Source of the DNA: Clostridia bacterium | Lineage (GTDB): Bacteria; Bacillota; Clostridia; Lachnospirales; Lachnospiraceae | Assembly: GCA_910574475.1 (NCBI GenBank) | Contig: CAJTAT010000004.1 | Location: 248,001 to 312,000 of the forward strand | DNA: 64,000 nt | Direction of reading: 5' to 3' | In this document: positions 33,139 through 41,045 of the stretch, in pieces | Position numbering within the stretch: the stretch's first letter is position 1 | Layout of the letters: each line of letters begins with the position of its first letter | Position numbers and translations under genes: made by a program | The notes under the pieces: model-generated | What the model saw: only the letters and a program-made list of their open reading frames with translations | What the model was told of the DNA's origin: nothing | Databases searched by the model: none

Positions 33139-33633
33139 ATGAAAATGAAAGAAAACAAAGTATTATTTATGACTCAGGCTGCTATGATTGCAGCCATCTA
33201 TGTGGTGCTCTGCATTGCGTTTGCACCTATCAGCTATGGCGGGATTCAGGCCCGTATAGCAGAGGCTCTTACCGTGCTTCCCTTTTTTACGCCGGCAGCC
33301 ATTCCAGGACTTTTTATTGGATGCTTGATTGCTAATATTCTTGGGGGAAGTATTGTAGTGGACGTAATCTTCGGAAGCATAGCCACTTTAATTGGAGCAG
33401 TCGGCACATATATGCTTAGGAATAAGAGCCAGTATTTGGCGCCAATTCCACCTATCCTGGCAAATACATTGATTGTGCCCTTTGTGTTGCACTATGGATA
33501 TGGAGAGGCCCTTCCGATTCCTCTGTTAATGGGTACAGTGGGTCTTGGTGAGATATTGGCTTGTGGACTGATGGGAACTGTATTGTCTGTGGTTCTCGTA
33601 AGATATCGCAAAGTGCTGTTTAAAGCGGCTTAG
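33139..33633 (+). CDS. queT: QueT-family queuosine-precursor transporter
   Basis: A 164-residue membrane protein with five to six helices. The sequence FAPISYGGIQARIAEALTVLPFFTPAAIPGLFIGCLIANILGG is the QueT (DUF988) signature. QueT acts as the substrate-binding component of an ECF-type transporter for preQ1/preQ0-like queuosine precursors, with the energising module encoded elsewhere. The preQ1-I riboswitch directly upstream supports this. ATG 33145 is an alternative start with better spacing from the AAGGAG. Confidence 0.93.
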   Translation: MKMKENKVLFMTQAAMIAAIYVVLCIAFAPISYGGIQARIAEALTVLPFFTPAAIPGLFIGCLIANILGGSIVVDVIFGSIATLIGAVGTYMLRNKSQYLAPIPPILANTLIVPFVLHYGYGEALPIPLLMGTVGLGEILACGLMGTVLSVVLVRYRKVLFKAA

Positions 33634-33719
33634 CATGTTGGCCGCTTGGGGAGCCCCTTTCATGGCTGACGTCCGTTTGTTAACTTATAGAAAAACAGCC
33701 AAAAATCTGTGAAATATGA

Positions 33720-33748
33720 TTGACAACCATGTTATGAAATGTTATATT
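33720..33748 (+). promoter_or_regulatory. Strong promoter of the deoR-E2-E1 operon
   Basis: Consensus TTGACA (33720-33725), a 17-bp spacer and TATATT (33743-33748). Transcription would start near 33755, which rules out the upstream in-frame ATG at 33739 as the regulator start. Confidence 0.85.
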
Positions 33749-33787
33749 ATGTTATAGAAAACCAAGGAGATATAACAAATTCTAACA
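33730..33787. promoter_or_regulatory. Phased DeoR-type operator array
   Basis: TGTTAT occurs at 33730, 33740 and 33750 (exactly 10 bp apart), and the inverse ATAACA at 33772, then CTAACA at 33782 (again 10 bp). The repeats cover the promoter spacer, -10 and start region. DeoR/GlpR-family regulators bind repeated TGTT-type half sites, so this is a likely autoregulatory operator. Confidence 0.7.
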
Positions 33788-33801
33788 AGAGGGTACATCA
33801 T

Positions 33802-34560
33802 ATGAACCAGCTTCGAAAAGAGAAGATCGGTAAATATATTCAGGAAAAAGGCGTAGTGACCATCAAGGAGATCAGCGCTCTTTTTCCTGATGTCAGTTTA
33901 ATGACAATTCACCGGGATCTGGAAAAGCTGGAGGAGGAAGGTTCAATCATCCGCACAAGAGGTGGAGCAGTATCGGCTACACCCGGGGTCAGCCCCATAG
34001 AGATGAAGCTGGAAGCTCGGATGCAGACGAATATGAAGGCTAAGCGGGAGATGGCACAGAAAGCCCTGCAATTAATAGAGCCAGGCAGTGCAGTATTTTT
34101 AGATGCAGGCACATCTAGTATGGCGTTAGCTCAGGCATTGCCGGATATGGACGTGAACCTTTTTACCACGGGTCCCAATATTGCATTGGAACTGGGAAGA
34201 TTGTCTATTCCAACAATCCATATGTGTGGAGGAACTTTAAACCGGATGAATCAGGCAGTTTCCGGGCAGAGTACCTTAGATATGCTGGATCATATTAATA
34301 TTTCCACAGCATTTCTTGGAGTCTCCGGTTATACTCAGGAGGCAGGCTTCACCTGTGGAAAAGAGGATGAAATGCTGGTCAAGCGTATGATGATGAGGCG
34401 GGCGGGCAGAAAGGTACTTCTGATGGATAGCTCCAAATGTGGCAAGATTCTTCCCTACACCTTTGGAAATATTGAGGATGCAGACTATATTATCAGTGAC
34501 GATCAGCTTCCTGAGGAGGTTGTTCTGAGAGCAAAAGAAGCCGGGACAGAAATTCTTTAA
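33802..34560 (+). CDS. DeoR/GlpR-family transcriptional regulator
   Basis: A 252-residue protein from ATG 33802 (AAGAGGG 8 bp upstream, downstream of the promoter). An N-terminal DeoR helix-turn-helix (about 1-60; KIGKYIQEKGVVTIKEISALFPDVSLMTIHRDLEKLEEEGSIIRTRGGAV) is followed by the DeoRC sensor domain with FLDAGTSSMALAQALP and FLGVSGYTQEAGFT, which binds a phosphorylated sugar in this family. It starts the operon containing the E2 and fused E1 genes and probably represses it. The effector is unknown. Confidence 0.93.
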   Translation: MNQLRKEKIGKYIQEKGVVTIKEISALFPDVSLMTIHRDLEKLEEEGSIIRTRGGAVSATPGVSPIEMKLEARMQTNMKAKREMAQKALQLIEPGSAVFLDAGTSSMALAQALPDMDVNLFTTGPNIALELGRLSIPTIHMCGGTLNRMNQAVSGQSTLDMLDHINISTAFLGVSGYTQEAGFTCGKEDEMLVKRMMMRRAGRKVLLMDSSKCGKILPYTFGNIEDADYIISDDQLPEEVVLRAKEAGTEIL

Positions 34561-34615
34561 AGGGGTAGTAATTACATAATAAAAATATATTATTAAAAAG
34601 ATGGAGGTAAGAAAG

Positions 34616-35590
34616 ATGGCAGTAGGCGTATTAATGCCAAAGGCAGGAATCACCGTAGAAGAATGCGTTATTACTGAGTGGCTGAAGAAAAAGGGCGACC
34701 ATGTAAATGTGGGCGATATTCTCTTCACCTATGAGACGGATAAGGCATCCTTTGAGTGTGAATCCACAGCAGAAGGAGAAATCCTGGAAATCTTTTATGA
34801 GGATGGGGATGAAGTGCCAGTTCTTGTAAATGTGTGTGCAGTGGGACAGCCCGGAGAGGATATCTCTGGAATCAAAGAAGGTACGGCAGCCCCGGCAGCA
34901 GAAGCGGCTCCGGCTCCCGCAGCAGCCCCGACACCAGCTCCAGCGGTGTCAGCTCCGGCTGGAAATATGGCACAGGGCGTATTGATGCCAAAGGCAGGAA
35001 TCACTGTAGAAGAGTGTGTGATTACAGAGTGGGTAAAGAAAAAGGGAGATCAGGTAAAGGTTGGAGATGTTCTCTTTACCTATGAGACGGACAAGGCATC
35101 TTTTGAGTGTGAGTCTACAGCAGAAGGTGAGCTTCTTGAGATCTTCTATGAGGATGGAGATGAAGTGCCAGTCCTTGTAAATGTGTGCGCTATCGGAAAA
35201 CCAGGCGACAGCATCGAGGGTATCAAAGAGGGAACAGCCCCAGTAGCAGAAGCAGCTCCAGCAGCAGAAGCAGCCCCGGCAGCAGCAGCTCCCGCAGCGG
35301 CAGCACCTACTGGCCCTGTGGCACAGGGAGTACTGATGCCAAAGGCAGGAATCACCGTAGAAGAGTGCGTAATTACAGAGTGGGTAAAAAAGAAAGGTGA
35401 TCAGGTAAAGGTTGGGGACGTCCTCTTTACTTATGAGACAGATAAAGCAGCATTTGAGTGCGAATCTACAGCAGAAGGTGAACTTCTTGAGATTTTCTAT
35501 GAAGATGGAGATGAAGTGCCAGTTCTTGTAAATGTGTGTGCTATTGGAAAACCAGGCGATAGCATTGAAGGATTAAAAGAGGGAACGGCT
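34616..35590 (+). repeat. Triplicated lipoyl-domain coding repeat (period about 351 bp)
   Basis: Three in-frame copies begin near 34616, 34970 and 35321. Copies 2 and 3 encode almost identical lipoyl domains (Ser to Ala after the lipoyl Lys, and one Ile to Leu), while copy 1 is more diverged, so the last duplication is recent or kept uniform by gene conversion. Confidence 0.85.
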
Positions 35591-36607
35591 CCGACAGCAG
35601 CGCCCGCCCCAGCGGCAGCTCCAGTAGCATCCGCTCCGGCAGCCCCAGTAGTTGCGGCATCTGGCCCCGCAAATCCCGATGCAAAGGTATCTCCAAGAGC
35701 AAGAATGGCAGCAAAGGATCTGGGCGTAGACGCCACAGCAGCCACACCGACCGGTCCTCATGGACGTATTCTGGAAGCAGATGTAAAGGCATATGCAGCA
35801 AGTGCGCCTGTAGTAGCTCCAGCAGTAGAGGCAGCAGCGCCTGCTCCAGCGACAGCAGCCCCAGTAGCAGTAGCAAGTGCTCCTGCAAAAGAAGCTCCAA
35901 CAGCAGATGTAGAGTATGTAGATGTGAAGTTCTCTGGTGTGAGAAAAGCCACAGCAAAAGCTATGGTAAAGTCCTTAAGCACAATGGCTCAGTTGACACA
36001 CTACCATACATTTGATGCTACAGCTCTGATGAACTTAAGAAAGCAGATCAAGGCCAATGGCGACGCAATGGGTATGCCAAATATTACATTGAACGACATG
36101 GTAATGTTTGCTGTATCCCGCATCATTTTGAATCATTCAGATTTGAACGCTATTATGCCAGAGGATAATGTACTGCGCAAATACACGAATGTACATCTTG
36201 GCATGGCAGTTGACACACCAAAGGGTCTGATGGTTCCCACCATTTTCAATGCCAATAAGATGAGCCTGTCAGAGCTGTGTGTGGAAGCAAAACGTCTTGC
36301 AAAGATTTGCCAGGAGGGTAAAGCTACACCGGATATGCTTTCAGGGGCAAGCTTTACCGTATCTAATGTAGGCTCTCTGGGCGTAGAGATGTTCACACCA
36401 GTTGTCAATCCACCTCAGGTAGGTATCCTTGGTGTCTGTGGCATTACTACACGTGTAAAGGAAGTAAACGGCGAGATCAAGACTTATCCAGCTATGGGCC
36501 TGTGCCTGTCCTATGACCACAGAGCACTGGATGGAACACCAGCTTCCAAGTTTGTAAAAGAGCTGTGTACTGCACTTGAGAATATTTCACTGTTAATGAT
36601 GAAATAG
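34616..36607 (+). CDS. Dihydrolipoamide acyltransferase (E2) with three lipoyl domains
   Basis: A 663-residue E2 of a 2-oxoacid or acetoin-type dehydrogenase. Three lipoyl domains carry ETDKA motifs with lipoylated Lys at about 43, 160 and 277, joined by Ala/Pro linkers. An E3-binding domain (about 355-393, VSPRARMAAKDLGVD) and a catalytic acyltransferase domain (about 430-663) with SYDHRALDGTPA follow. Domains 2 and 3 are almost identical at both protein and DNA level. Start at 34616 after GGAGG. The fused E1 gene follows at 107 bp. No E3 gene is in the window; lplA at 48432 could supply lipoate. Confidence 0.93.
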   Translation: MAVGVLMPKAGITVEECVITEWLKKKGDHVNVGDILFTYETDKASFECESTAEGEILEIFYEDGDEVPVLVNVCAVGQPGEDISGIKEGTAAPAAEAAPAPAAAPTPAPAVSAPAGNMAQGVLMPKAGITVEECVITEWVKKKGDQVKVGDVLFTYETDKASFECESTAEGELLEIFYEDGDEVPVLVNVCAIGKPGDSIEGIKEGTAPVAEAAPAAEAAPAAAAPAAAAPTGPVAQGVLMPKAGITVEECVITEWVKKKGDQVKVGDVLFTYETDKAAFECESTAEGELLEIFYEDGDEVPVLVNVCAIGKPGDSIEGLKEGTAPTAAPAPAAAPVASAPAAPVVAASGPANPDAKVSPRARMAAKDLGVDATAATPTGPHGRILEADVKAYAASAPVVAPAVEAAAPAPATAAPVAVASAPAKEAPTADVEYVDVKFSGVRKATAKAMVKSLSTMAQLTHYHTFDATALMNLRKQIKANGDAMGMPNITLNDMVMFAVSRIILNHSDLNAIMPEDNVLRKYTNVHLGMAVDTPKGLMVPTIFNANKMSLSELCVEAKRLAKICQEGKATPDMLSGASFTVSNVGSLGVEMFTPVVNPPQVGILGVCGITTRVKEVNGEIKTYPAMGLCLSYDHRALDGTPASKFVKELCTALENISLLMMK

Positions 36608-36670
36608 ATAATAGCTTACCAACTGGGCTGGAAACCTTAAGTTGGTTTCTGGCCCATCCATCTAAGACAA

Positions 36671-36686
36671 TATCCGCTTAAAAGCG
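36671..36686 (+). promoter_or_regulatory. Small intercistronic hairpin between E2 and E1 genes
   Basis: CCGCTT and AAGCGG form a short stem just before the E1 ribosome binding site; an ACCAACT/AGTTGGT pair lies further upstream. These may process or stabilise the mRNA; there is no T-run. Confidence 0.35.
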
Positions 36687-36714
36687 GAAAATATAAAAAA
36701 GGAGATTTAAAATC

Positions 36715-39195
36715 ATGCCAAAGTCATTGTACATCGATCCTGACAAAATGCGTGCTGAAGGAAAAATTACATTTAAAGATATTCCGATCAACACCTACCA
36801 AAAAACAGTTAAAGAAGAAGTAGACGAAGGAAACTTCACAAAAGAAGATTTGCTCCGCATCTTCCGTGATATGACAATTTGCCGTGAGTTTGAGGATATG
36901 CTGAATCAGATCAAGACTCAGGCAAAATATGCTGACGTAGATACCACATACCCAGGCCCTGCACATCTTTCCCTTGGACAGGAAGCAGCAGCGGTTGGAG
37001 AAGCTTACTTACTTAACAAGAACGACTTTACATTTGGTAGCCACAGAAGTCACAGCGAAATCCTTGCAAAATGTCTGTCCTGTATCCAGAAGCTGGATGA
37101 CAAGGAGCTGATGGAGGATATGGAGAACTTCTTTGAGGGTAAGACTCTGAAAGCGATCCAGTCAGTCAGCAAGGCAAATGGAGATGTAAAGGAACTTGCT
37201 ATCGAGTTTATCGTATACGGCGCTCTGGCTGAGCTGTTTGCCCGTGAGACAGGTTTCCACAAGGGACTTGGCGGATCCATGCATGCATTCTTCCTTCCCT
37301 TTGGCGTATATCCAAACAATGCGCTGGTTGGCGGCTCTGCAACAATTTCTACTGGAGCAGCTCTCTATAAGAAATGCAATGACCAGGGCGGCGTTGTAGT
37401 GGCAAACTTGGGAGATGGTTCCATGGGACGTGGTCCTGTATGGGAGGCTCTTTCCTTTGCCACCATGGATCAGTACAGAACACTTTGGGAAGAAGGAAGA
37501 AAAGGCGGCCTGCCTTTGATTTTCAATATCAACAATAACTCTTACGGTATGGGCGGACAGACCTACGGCGAGACCATGGGATATGGCGAGCTGGCACGTA
37601 TGGGAGCTGGTGTAACTGAGAGCCAGCTTCATGCAGAGAGAGTTGACGGTTACAATCCGCTGGCAGTTATTGACGCATACCGCAGAAAAATGCCATTAGT
37701 AAAGAACGGAGAAGGACCAGTATTTTTGGATGTAGTTACTTACCGTCTGCTTGGACATTCTACTTCTGACCAGAACGCATACAGAACAAAAGAAGAGATC
37801 GAAGCTTGGAAAGCACAGGATCCACTCGTAACCTTCCGCAAGGCTATCGTAGATGCAGGCGTGGCAGAGGACAGCGAATTCGAAGAGATATGGGCAAAGA
37901 CCAAAGAGAGAATGGCTCGCATCTGCCGTCTGGCAGCAGACAAAGAGGCATCTCCATACCTTGACTTTGACAAAGATCCTGGAATCGTAGAGCGCATGAT
38001 GTTTAACAATGACAAGAAGCGCAGCATGGACACCACCAGAGAGCCTTCTGTGACAGGTCCAAAGGAGAACTGCAAGCGTTACATGGATATCCAGAAGAAA
38101 GTCCGCACCCATTATATGGATGGCAAGGAAGTAAGCGCAATGAAGCGTTACAATATCCGTGATGCTGTGTTTGAGCCAATGTTTAATAAATACTATGAAG
38201 ATCCTACACTCATCGCTTATGGTGAGGACGTGCGTGACTGGGGCGGCGCATTTGCCGTATATCGTGGATTTACAGATGTAATTCCTTACTCCAGACTGTT
38301 CAACTCTCCGATCTCTGAGTCCGCTATTGTCGGTACAGGCGTAGGCTACACGATGTGTGGCGGCCGTGCAGTGATTGAGTTGATGTACGCAGACTTTATC
38401 GGATGCTGCGGAGATGAAATCTTCAATCAGATGGCAAAATGGCAGGCAATGAGCGCTGGTATTTTGAAAATGCCGTTGATTCTGCGTGTGTCTGTTGGTT
38501 CTAAGTACGGTGCACAGCACTCTCAGGACTGGACCTCTATGTGTGCTCATGTACCAGGACTGAAGGTATGTTTCCCGGCTACCCCATATGAGGCAAAGGG
38601 CTTAATGCAGTCCGCATTGAACGGAACTGACCCGGTTGTATTCTTTGAGAGCCAGAGAATCTATGATATCGGTGAGAAGTTCCATGAAGGCGGTGTTCCC
38701 AAGGAAGAGTACGAAATTGCATTTGGTGATGTAGATGTGATCAAGACAGGTTCTGATATCACAATGCTGACCGTTGGCGCAACACTTTACCGTGCATATG
38801 ATGCAGTGAAGGAATTGGAAGAGAAGTATGGCATGTCTGTAGAGCTTATCAACCTTCACAGCCTGGTACCATTGGATTATACCAAGATCCTTGAGTCTGT
38901 AAAGAAGACAGGTAAGGTTGTTCTGACTTCTGACGCATGCGCAAGAGGAACATTCTTAGACGAAGTAGCAAAGAACATTACAGAGCTTGCATTTGACTAT
39001 CTGGATGCACCGCCTGCAATTGTCGGCGCTCAGAACTGGATTACACCTCCGTTCGAGTATGATCACTACTTCTTCCCACAGAAAGAGTGGATCCTGGATG
39101 CCATCAACGAGAAGTTGATTCCTTTGAAGGATTACAAGCCAACCACAAATGTGACGGCGGAGGAACAGCTCAGAAAGTTGAAATTAGGAATTTAA
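36715..39195 (+). CDS. Fused E1 alpha-beta thiamine-dependent dehydrogenase
   Basis: An 826-residue protein joining E1 alpha (about 40-450) and E1 beta (about 476-826), normally separate subunits. The alpha half has the thiamine diphosphate motif GDGSMGRG...NN (233-275), preceded by GHKGLGGSMHAF-like FHKGLGGSMHAFF. It carries an extra helical segment (about 120-170) not usual in PDH or acetoin E1 alpha. The beta half has IAYGEDVRDWGG with catalytic Glu504 and later ESQRIYD. Expected role: decarboxylation or C-C cleavage and transfer of the acyl group to E2 lipoyl domains. Substrate (pyruvate, branched 2-oxoacid, acetoin or another alpha-hydroxyketone) is unresolved. Confidence 0.88.
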   Translation: MPKSLYIDPDKMRAEGKITFKDIPINTYQKTVKEEVDEGNFTKEDLLRIFRDMTICREFEDMLNQIKTQAKYADVDTTYPGPAHLSLGQEAAAVGEAYLLNKNDFTFGSHRSHSEILAKCLSCIQKLDDKELMEDMENFFEGKTLKAIQSVSKANGDVKELAIEFIVYGALAELFARETGFHKGLGGSMHAFFLPFGVYPNNALVGGSATISTGAALYKKCNDQGGVVVANLGDGSMGRGPVWEALSFATMDQYRTLWEEGRKGGLPLIFNINNNSYGMGGQTYGETMGYGELARMGAGVTESQLHAERVDGYNPLAVIDAYRRKMPLVKNGEGPVFLDVVTYRLLGHSTSDQNAYRTKEEIEAWKAQDPLVTFRKAIVDAGVAEDSEFEEIWAKTKERMARICRLAADKEASPYLDFDKDPGIVERMMFNNDKKRSMDTTREPSVTGPKENCKRYMDIQKKVRTHYMDGKEVSAMKRYNIRDAVFEPMFNKYYEDPTLIAYGEDVRDWGGAFAVYRGFTDVIPYSRLFNSPISESAIVGTGVGYTMCGGRAVIELMYADFIGCCGDEIFNQMAKWQAMSAGILKMPLILRVSVGSKYGAQHSQDWTSMCAHVPGLKVCFPATPYEAKGLMQSALNGTDPVVFFESQRIYDIGEKFHEGGVPKEEYEIAFGDVDVIKTGSDITMLTVGATLYRAYDAVKELEEKYGMSVELINLHSLVPLDYTKILESVKKTGKVVLTSDACARGTFLDEVAKNITELAFDYLDAPPAIVGAQNWITPPFEYDHYFFPQKEWILDAINEKLIPLKDYKPTTNVTAEEQLRKLKLGI

Positions 39196-39214
39196 TATTG
39201 TAATTGAACTGATT

Positions 39215-39251
39215 GAGGTGCCTCCCTTTTATAGGGAAGCGCCTCTTTTTA
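39215..39251 (+). terminator. Terminator of the deoR-E2-E1 operon
   Basis: GAGGTGCCTCCCT (39215-39227) pairs with AGGGAAGCGCCTC (39233-39245), followed by TTTTT. Confidence 0.88.
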
Positions 39252-39301
39252 TTACTTAAATAATGGAACAGAAAATAAAATTTTTAATCGAATCCCAAAA
39301 G

Positions 39302-39446
39302 TGAAGTAAAAGTCAAATTCATACTTCAAAATGAAGTGAAAATCGGAGAAATTTGTGAAAAACCTACAAAAAAATAAAAGCATAGTTTTGGAAAAATTGG
39401 TACAAAACATACAAAATAAAGTGGAATATTTACTTCATTTTGAGTT
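39302..39446. promoter_or_regulatory. RpiR-type operator candidates
   Basis: ACTTCA-AAA-TGAAGT (39323-39337) is a perfect dyad, ACTTCA-TTT-TGAGTT (39432-39446) is a related imperfect one, and TGAAGT at 39302 is a half site. They flank the AT-rich presumed promoter before the RpiR-family gene. RpiR/MurR proteins bind TGAA/TTCA-type dyads, so autoregulation and control of the sugar operon are likely. The 301-bp gap holds no gene. Confidence 0.6.
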
Positions 39447-39496
39447 TGGGGATATGATGAATACAAGCATAGGGATAGGGAAAGAAGGAATGACGT

Positions 39497-40333
39497 ATGC
39501 ATGAACTATTAGAAAAAATAACAAAAATGTTACCTTCGTTGCCACGTGCTGAAAAAACAATTGCTACTGCGCTTTTGGAAAATCCAGAAGCCATTGAGCG
39601 GATGACATTGGCGGAAATTTCAAGAGAATCTGGAACTAGCGAAGCATCGATTATCCGGTTTTGCAGAAGAATGGGTTATGATGGATACACCGCCATAAAA
39701 GAGGATTTTATCTTGGAAAATCATCAGAATCCCTCTTCACTGGTGGCTATTCGGGCACAGGATGAAATGTCTGTGATATTAGAAAAGCTATATAAAAATA
39801 ACATGGAGGTTTTAAGCGACACCCTTGCAATCGTAGAAAACCCGTATGAAAAAGTGCTTTCCATTCTGCTGAAGGCAAGGTCGCTTAATTTTTTTGCAGT
39901 AGGCGATGCTTATACGGCTGCAAAATTATCCTATATCAAGTTTAAGCGTATTGGAGTCAAATGCTCTGCGGAAGAGGACATTATGCTTCAGATGATAACG
40001 GCTAGTAATCTGACAAAAAATGATGTGGCGATTGGCGTATCCTATGAGGGCCGTTCGAAAAATGTCGTGGAGGCAATGCGCATTGCAAAGCAGCGTGGCG
40101 CGACTACGATTAGTATTACAAGAAGAGATAAGTCCCCTTTGCTGGATTATACGGATATTCGGTTGCTTGTATCAGCCAAAGATTTAACGGTAGGCAGAGA
40201 TAAAATTACAAGAAGAATTTCCGATCAGTTTATTCTGGAAGCATTGTATCTGGGGTATGAGACTCGAATAGGCAATAATTATAAAGAACATATTAAGTAT
40301 ACGCAACAGGCAATAGATCTCAATAAAATTTAG
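39497..40333 (+). CDS. RpiR/MurR-family transcriptional regulator
   Basis: A 278-residue protein. The N-terminal helix-turn-helix (about 1-75) includes RAEKTIATALLENPEAIERMTLAEISRESGTSEASIIRFCRRMGYDGYTAIKED; the C-terminal SIS domain (about 125-250) binds a phosphosugar (FFAVGDAYTAAKLSYIKFKRIG, GVSYEGRSKNVVEAM). It leads the sugar operon as AlsR/RpiR does in allose operons. Its inducer would be a pathway sugar phosphate. ATG at 39497 follows an AAGAAGG purine-rich stretch. Confidence 0.92.
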   Translation: MHELLEKITKMLPSLPRAEKTIATALLENPEAIERMTLAEISRESGTSEASIIRFCRRMGYDGYTAIKEDFILENHQNPSSLVAIRAQDEMSVILEKLYKNNMEVLSDTLAIVENPYEKVLSILLKARSLNFFAVGDAYTAAKLSYIKFKRIGVKCSAEEDIMLQMITASNLTKNDVAIGVSYEGRSKNVVEAMRIAKQRGATTISITRRDKSPLLDYTDIRLLVSAKDLTVGRDKITRRISDQFILEALYLGYETRIGNNYKEHIKYTQQAIDLNKI

Positions 40334-40349
40334 GAGAAATATAGAAACG

Positions 40350-41045
40350 ATGTATAAATTGGCTATCTCTCTACTGGAGATGGATTATAGATTTTTGGAA
40401 CAGAGCTTAAAAGAGATAGAAGCGGCAGGTGTGGATTATGTACACATTGATGTGATGGATGGTGCATTTGTTCCAAGCCTGGGAATCGGACCTAAACTGA
40501 TGGAGCGGATTCGTTCCTCCACAGAGTTACCCTTTGATGTACATATGATGGTGCAGGAGCCCTTAAGGCTGATACCAAGGATTGTACAGGCAGGAGCAGA
40601 CATGATTACAGTTCATTATGAAGCCTGTGAGGATGTGAAAAAAAACCTTGTCTGTATTCGTGAGTATGGGAGAAGGGCAGGTATTGCTTTGAATCCAGAG
40701 ACTCCTTTAGAGGTGCTGAATGAAGAACTTTTAGAGCAGGTAGATGTGGTGCATCTCATGACTACATGCCCGGGAGTAGAGGGACAGAGTTTCATTCCAG
40801 AATCCATGGAAAAAATAGCGCTGCTACGAAAAAGACTGGATAGCTTTCGGCCAGGAATGGATCTGGAAGTAGACGGAAATATTACGATGAAGAGTATAGG
40901 CAGGGTGGCAAGAGCAGGCGCCAATGTGCTGGTATCTGGGAGAGCTCTTGTTCAGGGAAATATGACAGAAAATATAAGGCAGATGAGAAACATTTTACAA
41001 TCACCGGAAGGGGGAAATGTTTATGAAGTATGTGCTGGGAGTTGA
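40350..41045 (+). CDS. Ribulose-phosphate 3-epimerase-family protein (AlsE-like candidate)
   Basis: A 231-residue TIM barrel. The RPE metal and catalytic residues are kept: YVHIDVMDG (His, Asp), DVHMMV (His) and EVDGNIT (Asp), plus the GIALNPETP loop. Differences from housekeeping Rpe are large: CPGVEGQSFI replaces the NPGFGGQ loop and VDGN replaces VDGG. This suggests a specialised phosphoketose 3-epimerase, for example an allulose-6-phosphate epimerase like AlsE, instead of pentose-cycle Rpe. It overlaps the FGGY kinase gene by 23 bp. Confidence 0.85.
   Translation: MYKLAISLLEMDYRFLEQSLKEIEAAGVDYVHIDVMDGAFVPSLGIGPKLMERIRSSTELPFDVHMMVQEPLRLIPRIVQAGADMITVHYEACEDVKKNLVCIREYGRRAGIALNPETPLEVLNEELLEQVDVVHLMTTCPGVEGQSFIPESMEKIALLRKRLDSFRPGMDLEVDGNITMKSIGRVARAGANVLVSGRALVQGNMTENIRQMRNILQSPEGGNVYEVCAGS

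Noticed and set aside
34795..35982. Several Ala-, Leu- or Arg/Ser-rich frames in and opposite the E2 gene
   Set aside because: They come from the Ala/Pro linkers and triplicated lipoyl domains read in other frames.
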